DNA of 64,000 nucleotides from Gammaproteobacteria bacterium (lineage in GTDB: Bacteria > Pseudomonadota > Gammaproteobacteria > Pseudomonadales > Pseudohongiellaceae), in contig JAURIJ010000002.1 of the NCBI GenBank assembly GCA_030832825.1, positions 62,001 to 126,000 of the forward strand. The letters run 5' to 3'. The notes beneath the pieces are model-generated. The model was not told the DNA's origin, ran no database searches, and was given only the letters and a program-made list of their open reading frames with translations. The position numbers and the translations under genes were made by a program. How positions within the stretch are numbered: position 1 is the first letter of the stretch; each line of letters begins with the position of its first letter. Below are positions 42,392-51,189 of the stretch, in pieces.

Positions 42392-42874
42392 ATGAAGACG
42401 ATTGGCAGGCTTGCCTGCTGTTTGCTGCTATCACTCACCGGAGCCATTGCCATGACGATCCACGCTGCAGAGGCCGCAGGCCAGAAGCCCCTCACCCAGG
42501 CATTCGCCGAAGCCTTTGCCCGGGACTGGGTGGACACCTGGAACAGCCACGATATCGAGCGCATTCTTTCGCACTACAGCGCCGACTTCGAGATGCGCTC
42601 ACCTCTGATTGCGCTGCGTGGCTTCGACGCCAGCGGGCGTCTCAAGGGCAAGCAGGCGGTGCGCGCTTACTGGGAGCCGGCTGTAGGACCGGCGTCCACG
42701 CTGCAGTTCGAGTTGTTGCAGGCCTTCGTGTCGGTGGACAGCATCGCCATTCACTACCGCTCCAACGGCTCGGGTGGCCGGCTGTGTGTGGAGGTGCTGC
42801 AATTCAACGCCGACGGACTGGTCATTGCGGGGGCCGCCCACTACTACCCTGCCATCGAGCCGTCCGCGAATTGA
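42392..42874 (+). CDS. Secreted SnoaL/NTF2-like protein
   Basis: A 160-residue protein with a signal peptide (about 1-25, LLLSLTGAIAMTIHAAEA) and an NTF2-like cone fold indicated by FARDWVDTWNSHDIERILSHYSADFEMRSP and KGKQAVRAYWEPAV. Such folds serve as small-molecule binding or isomerase domains; no catalytic residue set can be assigned. AGGAG lies 6 bases before ATG 42392. It is divergent from the MarR gene and probably under its control. The export signal is unusual for stand-alone SnoaL-like proteins. Confidence 0.8.
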   Translation: MKTIGRLACCLLLSLTGAIAMTIHAAEAAGQKPLTQAFAEAFARDWVDTWNSHDIERILSHYSADFEMRSPLIALRGFDASGRLKGKQAVRAYWEPAVGPASTLQFELLQAFVSVDSIAIHYRSNGSGGRLCVEVLQFNADGLVIAGAAHYYPAIEPSAN

Positions 42875-42950
42875 TGACTCGTCTGTTGCCACGCCGCGGT
42901 GCCCTGTACAGAATGCCGGGAGCAGTTCATCGAACCAGACGGGGCAGCGC

Positions 42951-44108
42951 GTGGCAGCAGCATACGAATTCCAGTTTCATTCCGGCATCGGCGACATCGA
43001 CGCGAGTGTCTGGGACGCCCTTGCCGGGAGCCTCAGTCCGTTTCTGCGCCATGCCTTTCTCTTTGCCCTGGAAGCCAGCGGCTGCGCGACGAAAGCGACG
43101 GGCTGGGAACCACAGCACCTGCTGGTGCGGCAGAACGGCCGCCCGGTTGCTGCGCTGCCGCTCTATCTCAAACACCATTCCTGGGGCGAATATGTGTTCG
43201 ACTGGTCCTGGGCGGATGCCTATCGTCAGCATGGCAGGCGCTATTACCCGAAATGGGTGACGTCCGTCCCCTTCACGCCAAGCACAGGCCCGCGCCTGCT
43301 GCTGGCGAAGGGCATGGACCACGCCGAGCTGACGCAGGCCATCGTCGCCGCCGTGCTGACCAGGGCGAAAGCACTTGGCGTCAGCAGCTGGCATGTGCTG
43401 TTTCCCACACCTGCCGAGCACGCGCTTCTGAACGCCGCCGGCATGCGGCCGCGCGTCGGCTGCCAGTATCACTGGTACAACCGCGGCTATGCCTGCTTCG
43501 ACGACTTCCTGGCGACCTTCAACTCGCGCAAGCGCAAGAATCTGCGCAAGGAGCGCGCTGCCGTGCACGGCGCCGGCATTCGCTTCCTGCACCTGGACGG
43601 GCACGCCATCACACGCGCTCTCTGGCAGATCTTTCACGGCTTCTACCAGAACACCTACGAAGTGCGTGGCCAACAGGGCTATCTGAGCCTGGCGTTCTTC
43701 GAACAGCTGGGGCGTACCATGCCCGAGAATCTGCTGCTGGTGCTGGCTCTGCACGAAGACACGCCCATCGCGGCCGCGTTGAGTCTGCGCGACGACACCA
43801 CACTGTATGGTCGCTACTGGGGCAGCCGCGACGATTATCAGTTCCTGCACTTCGAGACCTGCTACTACCAGGGCATTGACTACTGCATCTCCCACGGCCT
43901 GCAGCATTTCGATTCCGGCGCGCAGGGCGAGCACAAGATCCAGCGCGGTTTTGAACCGATCATCACGTATTCGAATCACTGGATCGCCGACCCGCAGTTC
44001 GACGCCGCCATCGGGGATTTCCTGTTGCGTGAGGCGGAACATGTGCGGCAGTATCAGGGCGAAGCGGCACAGATGCTGCCGTTCAGGCTGTCGGAGCCGT
44101 CATCGTGA
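42951..44108 (+). CDS. FemAB/GNAT-like protein (DUF482, peptidogalycan-biosynthesis family)
   Basis: A 385-residue protein of the family annotated as DUF482 or peptidogalycan biosynthesis protein, with two GNAT folds. Family sequence includes SPFLRHAFLFALEASGCAT, LPLYLKHHSWGEYVFDWSWADAY near residue 66, FNSRKRKNLRKERAAV near 188 and FDSGAQGEHKIQRGFEP near 320. The start is GTG 42951; longer in-frame versions run back into the SnoaL-like gene. The true substrate of the family is not known to me; aminoacyl or acyl transfer is an inference from the fold. Confidence 0.82.
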   Translation: MAAAYEFQFHSGIGDIDASVWDALAGSLSPFLRHAFLFALEASGCATKATGWEPQHLLVRQNGRPVAALPLYLKHHSWGEYVFDWSWADAYRQHGRRYYPKWVTSVPFTPSTGPRLLLAKGMDHAELTQAIVAAVLTRAKALGVSSWHVLFPTPAEHALLNAAGMRPRVGCQYHWYNRGYACFDDFLATFNSRKRKNLRKERAAVHGAGIRFLHLDGHAITRALWQIFHGFYQNTYEVRGQQGYLSLAFFEQLGRTMPENLLLVLALHEDTPIAAALSLRDDTTLYGRYWGSRDDYQFLHFETCYYQGIDYCISHGLQHFDSGAQGEHKIQRGFEPIITYSNHWIADPQFDAAIGDFLLREAEHVRQYQGEAAQMLPFRLSEPSS

Positions 44109-44148
44109 CAGACAGGAACCCATCGACAAGTGCACCGGAGAAAACAGG

Positions 44149-44787
44149 ATGAACCTGCACCTCTGGATGATGCGCGGCGCAGTGTGTCTGGTGGGCAGTC
44201 TTCTCGTGTCGCCGGTGTCGGCCCAGCCGGCTGGGGATGCCGCACTTGCAGAGCGTCTTGCTTCCCTGCAGACACTGCGTGCGGCGGCAGCGCCGACACC
44301 CCTGGCTCACGAGCAGCTGCAGAGCCTGTGCCGAGGATTGGACGGCGCACGATGGTGTGAAGGCTTCATCGCGGCATTTCTGGAGATGCACCAGGTGCCA
44401 CTGGACTGTCTGCCGCGCACGGACATTGCGCCGTTCATGCACGGCCAAGTGTGGGAAATGACGCTGGACTGGCTGTCGCGCCAGCCGCGCGATGAGCGCT
44501 TTACCGTGCTGCAGTCGCTCAATGGGGCGTTCGCCGAGCAGACACGCTGTCCGATGGGTGGCTTCGTCTTCCAGTTCGGGGGATTGACGCCGTACACCAC
44601 CGCGGAGTTGGAGGAGTTGCGACGCTGCCTTGACATGCTCCCACTGGAAGAAGTCGCGCCGGTCTACCCCCCGCAGGCCCTGGATGCCGCACAGCACTTG
44701 CAGTTTCGTGTGTGCACCCGAGATGGCGTCGCCCGTGAAACGCCTGATGTGCAGCATGTGTTCCGCTTCGCGCCCAATGTGCCCTGA
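44149..44787 (+). CDS. Secreted protein of unknown function, Cys-rich
   Basis: I do not recognise this 212-residue protein. It has a signal peptide (about 1-25, cleavage likely after SPVSA), and seven cysteines in the mature part, suggesting disulfides: CRGLDGARWCEGF, then DCLPRTD, RCPMGG, RRCLDM and FRVCTRDG. The start ATG 44149 has GGAG 8 bases upstream. It lies 40 bases after the FemAB-like gene and may share its transcript. A periplasmic location is likely. Confidence 0.65.
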   Translation: MNLHLWMMRGAVCLVGSLLVSPVSAQPAGDAALAERLASLQTLRAAAAPTPLAHEQLQSLCRGLDGARWCEGFIAAFLEMHQVPLDCLPRTDIAPFMHGQVWEMTLDWLSRQPRDERFTVLQSLNGAFAEQTRCPMGGFVFQFGGLTPYTTAELEELRRCLDMLPLEEVAPVYPPQALDAAQHLQFRVCTRDGVARETPDVQHVFRFAPNVP

Positions 44788-44919
44788 CGACAGGCTTCCT
44801 TCAGAGATCAAGCGCAGTCAGGCAGCGCCGAGCGGTATCTCGTCGCCGCGCCCGACACGCTAGACTGGCGTATCGACCACGCGCCCACTCATTCACAACA
44901 TCCGCACACCGGAGACGCC

Positions 44920-46887
44920 TTGAAAACAACAAGAACCGGCATGACCCCTTCAACCTTGCTGCTCGCCGCCGGCCTCTGCAGCCTCAGCCTTGGCGCTGCG
45001 GCCCAGCACGGCGTGAACGACGGGCAGTGGCCCACCTACGGCGGCGACGCCGGCTCCACCAAGTACACCAGCCTCGACCAGATCACTGCCGCGAACTTTG
45101 CGCAGCTGACGCCCCAGTGGCGCTGGCAGTCCCTCGATGGGGAGCTGGACCTGTCGAACGTCGGCCAGGAGGTCTCCTTCGGCCGCATGCAGGGTACTCC
45201 CCTGATGGTGGACGGCGTGCTGTACATGATCACCTCGCTGAACCAGGTGGCGGCCATCGATGCCCGCACGGGTACCACGCTGTGGCAGTTCAATCCGCAG
45301 ATCTACCTGAGCGGGGCCCCCGTGGGCGCGCTCGGCTTTCATCAGCGCGGCGTGGCTTATTGGACGGACGGCCAGCAGAAGCGCGTGCTGGTGGCCACCC
45401 AGGATGGCTATGTCTATTCCCTCAACGCCGAGGATGGCAGTGTCGACAACGGCTTTGCCAACGGCCGCGTGGACATGACTGACGGCATTCCCCGTGCGGT
45501 GCGCGGCGAGCTGGACTGGCAGGGAGCCCCGCCGCTGGGGGCCGTCTCGCCGCCCATCGTGGTGGGTGACATCCTCGTGGTCTCGCAGATCACGTCCAAC
45601 CGGCCACGCTTCAAGGAACGCCCGCCGCTGTGGATTCGCGGCTACGACATTCGCACGGGGGCGCTGGTGTGGACCTTCCACACCATCCCGCTGGAAGGCG
45701 AGGTCGGCAACGACACCTGGGAGGACGACTCCTGGCGCACGGCAGGCAATGCCGGCGTCTGGTCGATGATGAGTGCCGACCTCGAGCTGGGCTATGTCTA
45801 CCTGCCCACCGAGGCCGCGACGGACGATTTCTACGGCGGCCACCGCCCGGGGGACAATCTGTTCAGCGAGAGCATCGTGGCGCTGGACGCCCGCACGGGC
45901 GAGCGCGTGTGGCACTTCCAGACCGTGCATCACGGTGTCTGGGACTTCGACAATCCCGCCGCGCCCAATCTGCTGGACATCACCGTGGACGGCCGCGTGA
46001 TCAAGGCCGTGGCCCAGGTGACCAAGCAGGGCTTCACCTATGTGCTGGACCGCGAGACGGGCGAGCCCGTCTGGCCCATTCCCGAGACCCCCGTGCCGCA
46101 GAGCGGTGCGCTGGCGGGCGAGCTGCTCTCGCCCACGCAGCCCATTCCCAGCAAGCCGCCGGCCTTTGCGCGGCAGGGCATGACCACGGATTTCCTGATC
46201 GACTTCACGCCGGAACTGCGCGCCGAGGCCGAGGCCATCCTGCAGGAATACACCTGGGGCCCGTTGTTCACGCCGCCCAGTGAGACGATCCAGGGCGGCA
46301 ATCGCGGCACGCTGATGCTGCCGGGTGCCAGCGGTGGCGCCAACTGGCAGGGCGCAGGTGTCGATCCGCAGAATGCCATCCTGTTCGTGCCGTCCACCGA
46401 CAGTCCGAACGCTCCGCTGATCACCACGCTGGACCCGAGCGAGTCCAACTTCGCCTATGTGCGCCTGTCGAACCAGTCGGTGCGCGGCCCGCGCGGACTG
46501 CCGCTGCTCAAGCCGCCTTATGCCACGATCACCGCCTTCGACATGAACAAGGGCGAGATCCTCTGGCAGGTGGCCAATGGCGACGACTTCGCCCCCGTCA
46601 CCAATCATCCCGACCTCGCCGGCATCGACCTGCCGCCCCTGGGCGGCGGCGGCAAGCACGCCGTTCTGGTGACACCCGGCCTCTTGATTCACGCCCAGAC
46701 CACCCTGGACGGCGCCGGACTCGTGGCGCGCGACAAGTTCACTGGCGAGCAGCTGGCCAGCATTGCGCTACCGGCCAATGCCGGTGGCGCGCCGATGAGT
46801 TATGCCATCGACGGCCGCCAGTACATCGCCCTGAGCATTCTCACCAACCCGGTGCCGGAGTTGCTGGTGCTGGCCCTGCCGGAGTAA
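44920..46887 (+). CDS. PQQ-dependent dehydrogenase (quinoprotein), periplasmic
   Basis: A 655-residue quinoprotein of the PQQ-dependent alcohol/glucose dehydrogenase superfamily. A signal peptide (about 1-30, ending GAAAQ) is followed by WPTYGGDAGSTKYTSLDQITAANFAQL and repeated W-containing propeller blades such as DARTGTTLWQFNP and LDARTGERVWHFQT, with GVWDFDNPAAPNLLDI and QGFTYVLDRETGEPVWP. It has no CxxCH heme motif and no adjacent Cys-Cys. TTG at 44920 is chosen for the GGAG 5 bases upstream; ATG 44941 is an alternative. PQQ synthesis genes are not in the window. Substrate unknown. Confidence 0.85.
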   Translation: MKTTRTGMTPSTLLLAAGLCSLSLGAAAQHGVNDGQWPTYGGDAGSTKYTSLDQITAANFAQLTPQWRWQSLDGELDLSNVGQEVSFGRMQGTPLMVDGVLYMITSLNQVAAIDARTGTTLWQFNPQIYLSGAPVGALGFHQRGVAYWTDGQQKRVLVATQDGYVYSLNAEDGSVDNGFANGRVDMTDGIPRAVRGELDWQGAPPLGAVSPPIVVGDILVVSQITSNRPRFKERPPLWIRGYDIRTGALVWTFHTIPLEGEVGNDTWEDDSWRTAGNAGVWSMMSADLELGYVYLPTEAATDDFYGGHRPGDNLFSESIVALDARTGERVWHFQTVHHGVWDFDNPAAPNLLDITVDGRVIKAVAQVTKQGFTYVLDRETGEPVWPIPETPVPQSGALAGELLSPTQPIPSKPPAFARQGMTTDFLIDFTPELRAEAEAILQEYTWGPLFTPPSETIQGGNRGTLMLPGASGGANWQGAGVDPQNAILFVPSTDSPNAPLITTLDPSESNFAYVRLSNQSVRGPRGLPLLKPPYATITAFDMNKGEILWQVANGDDFAPVTNHPDLAGIDLPPLGGGGKHAVLVTPGLLIHAQTTLDGAGLVARDKFTGEQLASIALPANAGGAPMSYAIDGRQYIALSILTNPVPELLVLALPE

Positions 46888-46893
46888 ACGGAC

Positions 46894-47658
46894 ATGAGCT
46901 TTTTGCAACGCCTGTTCCACCATTCACGCCTGCTCGTCTGCTTCGCGCTGCTGCAGACGGCAGTCGCGCAAGACTATGTCGAATGGAGCACAGAGACGCG
47001 CACGGCGCTGAGCTTTCGCGTCAATGCCGCGGCGGTGTCACCGCTGCTGCCGGAGGGCTGGCTGCTCACGCCGCTGGAGAACGCACCGGGCCAGGTGGCC
47101 CTTTCCGTGACGTTCATGGATCGCCATGTAGTGCTGGATGCGCAGGGGCAGGCGGTGCGCACGGGCAGCAGTCGTTACATGGTCATGTCGGTGCAGGCCC
47201 GCAACGCACAAAGCGGCGAGGCCGGCACCATGATCATCAACGGCATCTCGCCGGAAGGGCCGGGCGCCTACGAGGTGTACCAGCCGGCCATCACGGCGGA
47301 CGTGACACGCATGACAGCCGGGCAGGGCGAGCAGGCCGGACGCTCGGAGGAAACCTGGACGCTTGCCGCGCAAGGCGGTGACCGTGTGCGCATGACGCTG
47401 CGCTATCAGAAGGCGGCGGCGGTGCGCAGACAGTCCTCGGTGGTCATTCGTTCCGGCCGTCGACCGGCGTTCACTCGCACCTATCAGATCGACCAGGCCA
47501 CCGACGCGCTGGGAGTTCCCGGTGCGGCAGACAGTCGCATCGAGCAGGTGTCATTCGAGGCGACAGGCCCGCTCTTCTCGCGCATTTTCGACGGGACGCA
47601 GGTGCTGACAGGAGTGACGGCGATACCGTGGTACAGCCGGGAAATCTTCGTGCCGTGA
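46894..47658 (+). CDS. Secreted acetoacetate-decarboxylase-like protein of unknown function
   Basis: A 254-residue protein with a signal peptide (about 1-25, cleavage after TAVA). The stretch [21 protein letters not shown] near residues 41-61 and the following beta-rich sequence resemble the acetoacetate-decarboxylase fold seen in several uncharacterised families. The mature part has a single Lys (in LRYQKAAAV), so the Schiff-base decarboxylase chemistry is doubtful. It follows the PQQ dehydrogenase by 6 bases and is very probably co-transcribed with it. Function unknown. Confidence 0.6.
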   Translation: MSFLQRLFHHSRLLVCFALLQTAVAQDYVEWSTETRTALSFRVNAAAVSPLLPEGWLLTPLENAPGQVALSVTFMDRHVVLDAQGQAVRTGSSRYMVMSVQARNAQSGEAGTMIINGISPEGPGAYEVYQPAITADVTRMTAGQGEQAGRSEETWTLAAQGGDRVRMTLRYQKAAAVRRQSSVVIRSGRRPAFTRTYQIDQATDALGVPGAADSRIEQVSFEATGPLFSRIFDGTQVLTGVTAIPWYSREIFVP

Positions 47659-47738
47659 GCGCTTTGACGCCGCGCAGCGTATACAATGCCCGTCACTTCC
47701 GCTGCGCAAGACTGCCCATTCACCAGACAGGAGGGCTT

Positions 47739-48218
47739 ATGGCCTATCAACTCACCATCAACGGACACACCCACGAGCTCGACGTGGACGGCGACATGCC
47801 CCTGCTGTGGGCCGTGCGCGATCACTTGAATTACACCGGCAGCAAGTTCGGCTGCGGCGTGGCCCAGTGTGGCGCCTGCACCATGCAGATCGATGGTGTG
47901 GCCACCCGCACCTGCGTGCTGCCCGTCTCCAGTGCCGTCGGCAGGAACATCACCACCATCGAGGGGCTGCAATCGCCCCAGGCGCGCGCCGTGCAGGCGG
48001 CCTGGGTGGAGCTGCAGGTGCCGCAGTGCGGCTACTGCCAGTCCGGTCAGGTGATGTCCGCCACGGCGCTATTGGAGACCAACAGTGCCCCCACCGACGC
48101 GGACATCGACGCCGCCATGTCCGGCAACATCTGCCGCTGTGGCACCTATTCCCGCATCCGCGCCGGCATCCACATGGCGGCCGCCCAGTTGAAGAATTCC
48201 GGAGGAGCCGCGCAATGA
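47739..48218 (+). CDS. iorA: 2Fe-2S subunit of an isoquinoline 1-oxidoreductase-type molybdoenzyme
   Basis: A 159-residue xanthine-oxidase-family electron-transfer subunit. It has the plant-type [2Fe-2S] motif [16 protein letters not shown] with a later Cys (about 42-65), and the second cluster CGYCQSGQ (about 100) with [15 protein letters not shown] (about 130). The start ATG has GGAGGG upstream. Its stop overlaps the start of the large subunit gene by four bases. It has no signal peptide and would be carried to the periplasm with its partner. Confidence 0.92.
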   Translation: MAYQLTINGHTHELDVDGDMPLLWAVRDHLNYTGSKFGCGVAQCGACTMQIDGVATRTCVLPVSSAVGRNITTIEGLQSPQARAVQAAWVELQVPQCGYCQSGQVMSATALLETNSAPTDADIDAAMSGNICRCGTYSRIRAGIHMAAAQLKNSGGAAQ

Positions 48219-50389
48219 ACCTGTCTCGATTCCTGCAAGGCAAGGCCCCGTCGCTCGACCGTCGCGCCTTCCTGAAAGTCTCTGCCGGCAGTGCGGCCGG
48301 CCTCATGCTCGGCGTGAACTTCGGCGGCGTCGCTGCCCAGGCGCAGGGCGCCGGCGAGGCGGCGCTGGAATTCAACGCCTTCGTCAGCATCACGCCCGAC
48401 AACATCGTCAAGGTCATGATCAAGCACCTGGAGATGGGGCAGGGCGTCTACACCGGCCTGGCCACCTGCATTGCCGACGAACTCGATGCCGACTGGGCGC
48501 AGGTGGTGTGTGAGCACGCGCCCGCCGACACCGAGAAATACGCCAACCTGCTGATGGGTCAGCAGGGCACCGGCGGCAGCACGGCCATCGCCAACAGCTT
48601 CATGCAGATGCGCCAGGCAGGCGCCGCCGCCCGCGCCATGCTGTTGAACGCCGCCGCCGCCCAATGGGGCGTGCCGGCCAGCGAAATCCGCGTGTCGCGT
48701 GGCCTGGTGACGCATGGCAGCCACAGCGCCAGCTTCGGCGACCTGGCCGTGGCGGCGGCACAGCAGAGCGCGCCGGATGTGGCCGCGCTGACGCTGAAGA
48801 CGCCGGACCAGTTCACGCTGATCGGCCGTGACGACACGCTGCGCAAGGACACCGGCAAGCACGATGGCACGGCCATCTACACCCAGGACGTCAAGCTGCC
48901 GGGCATGCTGACCGCCGTGGTCGCCCACCCGCCGCGCTTCGGCGCCAAGGTGCGCTCTTTCGATGCCACGGCTGCGCTGGCCCGTCCCGGCGTGAAGCGC
49001 GTGTTCGCCATCGACACCGGCGTGGTGGTGCTGGCCCGCGATTACTGGTCTGCCACCAAGGGTCGCGAACTGCTGCAGGTCGAGTGGGATGACAGCCAGG
49101 CCGAGACTCGCAGCTCCACCGACATCCTCGCGCACTACCGCGAGCTGGTGGACACCCCCGGCGCCGTCGCAGCCTCCGAGGGCGATGTGGCCGCCACGCT
49201 GAGCCAGTCCCGCGAAGTGCATGAACTGGTGTTCGAATTCCCCTACCTGGCCCACGCCCAGATGGAGCCGATGAACTGCGTCGCCCAGGTGAACGGCAAT
49301 GCCGCCGAGATGTGGTACGGCTGCCAGAGCGCCACGGGTGATCAGGCCGCCATCGCGCAGCTGCTTGGCACTGGCATCGAGAACGTGAAGATCAACACCG
49401 TGTTCGCCGGCGGCGGCTTCGGCCGACGCGCCAACCCGGCCTCGGACTACGTGCTGGAAGCGGTGCGCATCGCACGGGAAGTGCAGGGCACGCCGGTGAA
49501 GCTGGTGTGGTCGCGCGAGGACGACATGCGCGCCGGCTACTACCGCCCGGCCTATGTGCACAAGCTCACTGCCGGCGTGAACGTGAATGGCCGCCCCACC
49601 GCGATCCAGGTGCGTGTGGCCGGACAGTCCATCATCGACGGCACGGCGATGGCGGAAATGATGATGGTCAACGGCATCGACATCACCTCGGTGGAGGGCC
49701 TGTCCGATCTGGCCTACGAGATTCCCGAGAGGCAGGTGGAGCTGCACTCGCCGCGAACCGGCGTGCCGGTGCAGTGGTGGCGCTCCGTGGGTCACACCCA
49801 CACAGCCTTCAGCAAGGAGGTCTTCATCGACGTGCTGGCCCGCAAGGCAGGGCAGGACCCGGTGGCCTACCGTCTCGGGCTGTTGCGCAACAACCCGCGT
49901 GAAACCGCCGTGCTGCAGCTGGCGGCGGAAAAGGCCGGCTGGGGCAGCACCGAGCTGCCGGCAGGCTGGGGCCGCGGCGTGGCCGTGCACACTTCCTTCG
50001 GTTCCACCGTGGCCGAGATCGTCGATGTCTCCGTGCAAGGCACCAGCTTCAAGGTGGAGCGCGTGGTCGCCGCGATCGACTGCGGCATTGCGGTGAACCC
50101 GAATGTGGTGCGGGCCCAGGTCGAGAGCGCCATTGCCTACGGGCTGTCGGCCGCGCTGGCCGACGAAGTGACGCTGACCGGCGGCAACGTCGATCAGGAC
50201 AACTTCCACACCTATCGCGTGCTGCGCATGAGCGCGATGCCCCAGGTGGAGGTGCACATCGTGGCGTCCACCAATGCGCCGTCGGGCGTGGGCGAACCGG
50301 GCACACCGCCCATCGCGCCGGCCGTGGCCAATGCACTGGCCGCCGTCACCGGACAGGTGCTCACGCGCCTGCCCCTGAAGCTGGCCTGA
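48215..50389 (+). CDS. iorB: Molybdopterin-binding subunit of an isoquinoline 1-oxidoreductase-type enzyme
   Basis: A 724-residue large subunit of the aldehyde oxidase/xanthine dehydrogenase family, IorB type. The N-terminus has a Tat-like signal, [21 protein letters not shown] (two Arg, then hydrophobic), pointing to folded export. Cofactor-site sequences include [71 protein letters not shown] and [17 protein letters not shown] with its Glu. Likely oxidises an aldehyde or N-heterocycle; the substrate cannot be told. No cytochrome c subunit gene follows. Confidence 0.9.
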   Translation: MNLSRFLQGKAPSLDRRAFLKVSAGSAAGLMLGVNFGGVAAQAQGAGEAALEFNAFVSITPDNIVKVMIKHLEMGQGVYTGLATCIADELDADWAQVVCEHAPADTEKYANLLMGQQGTGGSTAIANSFMQMRQAGAAARAMLLNAAAAQWGVPASEIRVSRGLVTHGSHSASFGDLAVAAAQQSAPDVAALTLKTPDQFTLIGRDDTLRKDTGKHDGTAIYTQDVKLPGMLTAVVAHPPRFGAKVRSFDATAALARPGVKRVFAIDTGVVVLARDYWSATKGRELLQVEWDDSQAETRSSTDILAHYRELVDTPGAVAASEGDVAATLSQSREVHELVFEFPYLAHAQMEPMNCVAQVNGNAAEMWYGCQSATGDQAAIAQLLGTGIENVKINTVFAGGGFGRRANPASDYVLEAVRIAREVQGTPVKLVWSREDDMRAGYYRPAYVHKLTAGVNVNGRPTAIQVRVAGQSIIDGTAMAEMMMVNGIDITSVEGLSDLAYEIPERQVELHSPRTGVPVQWWRSVGHTHTAFSKEVFIDVLARKAGQDPVAYRLGLLRNNPRETAVLQLAAEKAGWGSTELPAGWGRGVAVHTSFGSTVAEIVDVSVQGTSFKVERVVAAIDCGIAVNPNVVRAQVESAIAYGLSAALADEVTLTGGNVDQDNFHTYRVLRMSAMPQVEVHIVASTNAPSGVGEPGTPPIAPAVANALAAVTGQVLTRLPLKLA

Positions 50390-50403
50390 AGGGGAGCCTG
50401 ACG

Positions 50404-51189
50404 ATGCCCCGAATCGTGATGATCACCGGCGCGTCTTCAGGCTTCGGCGAGGCCGCCGCGCGGCGCTTCGCCCAGGATGGCTGCGCGCTGATTCTGGCGG
50501 CGCGCAGTCTCGACAAGCTGCAGGCACTGGCCGCCGCGCTGGCGGGCCAGTGTCCGGTGCACGCCGCGGCACTGGATGTGACCCAGCAGGATTCCGTGGA
50601 CGCCTTCTTCGCCAACCTGCCCGAGCCGCTGCGAGCCATCGACGTGCTGGTGAACAGTGCCGGCCTCGCGCTCGGACTTGAACCGGCACACAAGGCGGAC
50701 TTCAGCGACTGGGAAACCATGATCGACACCAATGTCACCGGCCTGCTGCGCGTCACCCGCGCGGTGCTGCCGGGCATGGTGGAACGGAACAGCGGCCACG
50801 TCATCAACATCGGCTCCACGGCGGGCAACTGGCCCTATCCGGGGGGCAACGCCTACGGGGCCACCAAGGCCTTCGTGCAGAATTTCTCCCGCGCCCTGCG
50901 GGCCGACCTGCTGGGGCGGCACGTGCGCGTGACCAATATCGAACCGGGCATGTCGGACACCAATTTCTCCACCGTGCGCTTCAAGGGCGACGTGGCACGG
51001 GCCGATCGCGTCTATGAAGGCACGCGTCCGCTCAGCGCCGACGACGTGGCGCAGATCATTCACTGGGTGAACTCGGTGCCGGCGCACGTCAACATCAACA
51101 CGCTGGAAGTGATGCCGACCTGCCAGGCCTGGAGTGCCCTGGGCGTGAACCGCAGCATGGAGGCCGACGCCGGCGGCACGGACTCATGA
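50404..51189 (+). CDS. SDR-family oxidoreductase (YdfG-like)
   Basis: A 261-residue short-chain dehydrogenase. TGASSGFGEAAARRF (cofactor, residues 8-22), NSAGLALG, the catalytic Ser in NIGSTAG and YGATK (Tyr and Lys, about 157-161) are all present. It most resembles YdfG-type NADP-dependent 3-hydroxy acid dehydrogenases. GGGGAG lies 7 bases upstream of ATG 50404. It follows iorB by 14 bases and overlaps the M32 peptidase gene by four, so it may act with the oxidation genes or be unrelated. Confidence 0.9.
   Translation: MPRIVMITGASSGFGEAAARRFAQDGCALILAARSLDKLQALAAALAGQCPVHAAALDVTQQDSVDAFFANLPEPLRAIDVLVNSAGLALGLEPAHKADFSDWETMIDTNVTGLLRVTRAVLPGMVERNSGHVINIGSTAGNWPYPGGNAYGATKAFVQNFSRALRADLLGRHVRVTNIEPGMSDTNFSTVRFKGDVARADRVYEGTRPLSADDVAQIIHWVNSVPAHVNINTLEVMPTCQAWSALGVNRSMEADAGGTDS

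Noticed and set aside
44950-46692. 580-codon minus-strand open frame opposite the PQQ dehydrogenase
   Set aside because: Antisense shadow with no recognisable domain, no ribosome site and biased composition.
48146-50257. 703-codon minus-strand open frame opposite iorB
   Set aside because: It is antisense to a gene with clear cofactor motifs; high GC makes long antisense frames common here. Its His-rich, low-complexity translation matches no family.
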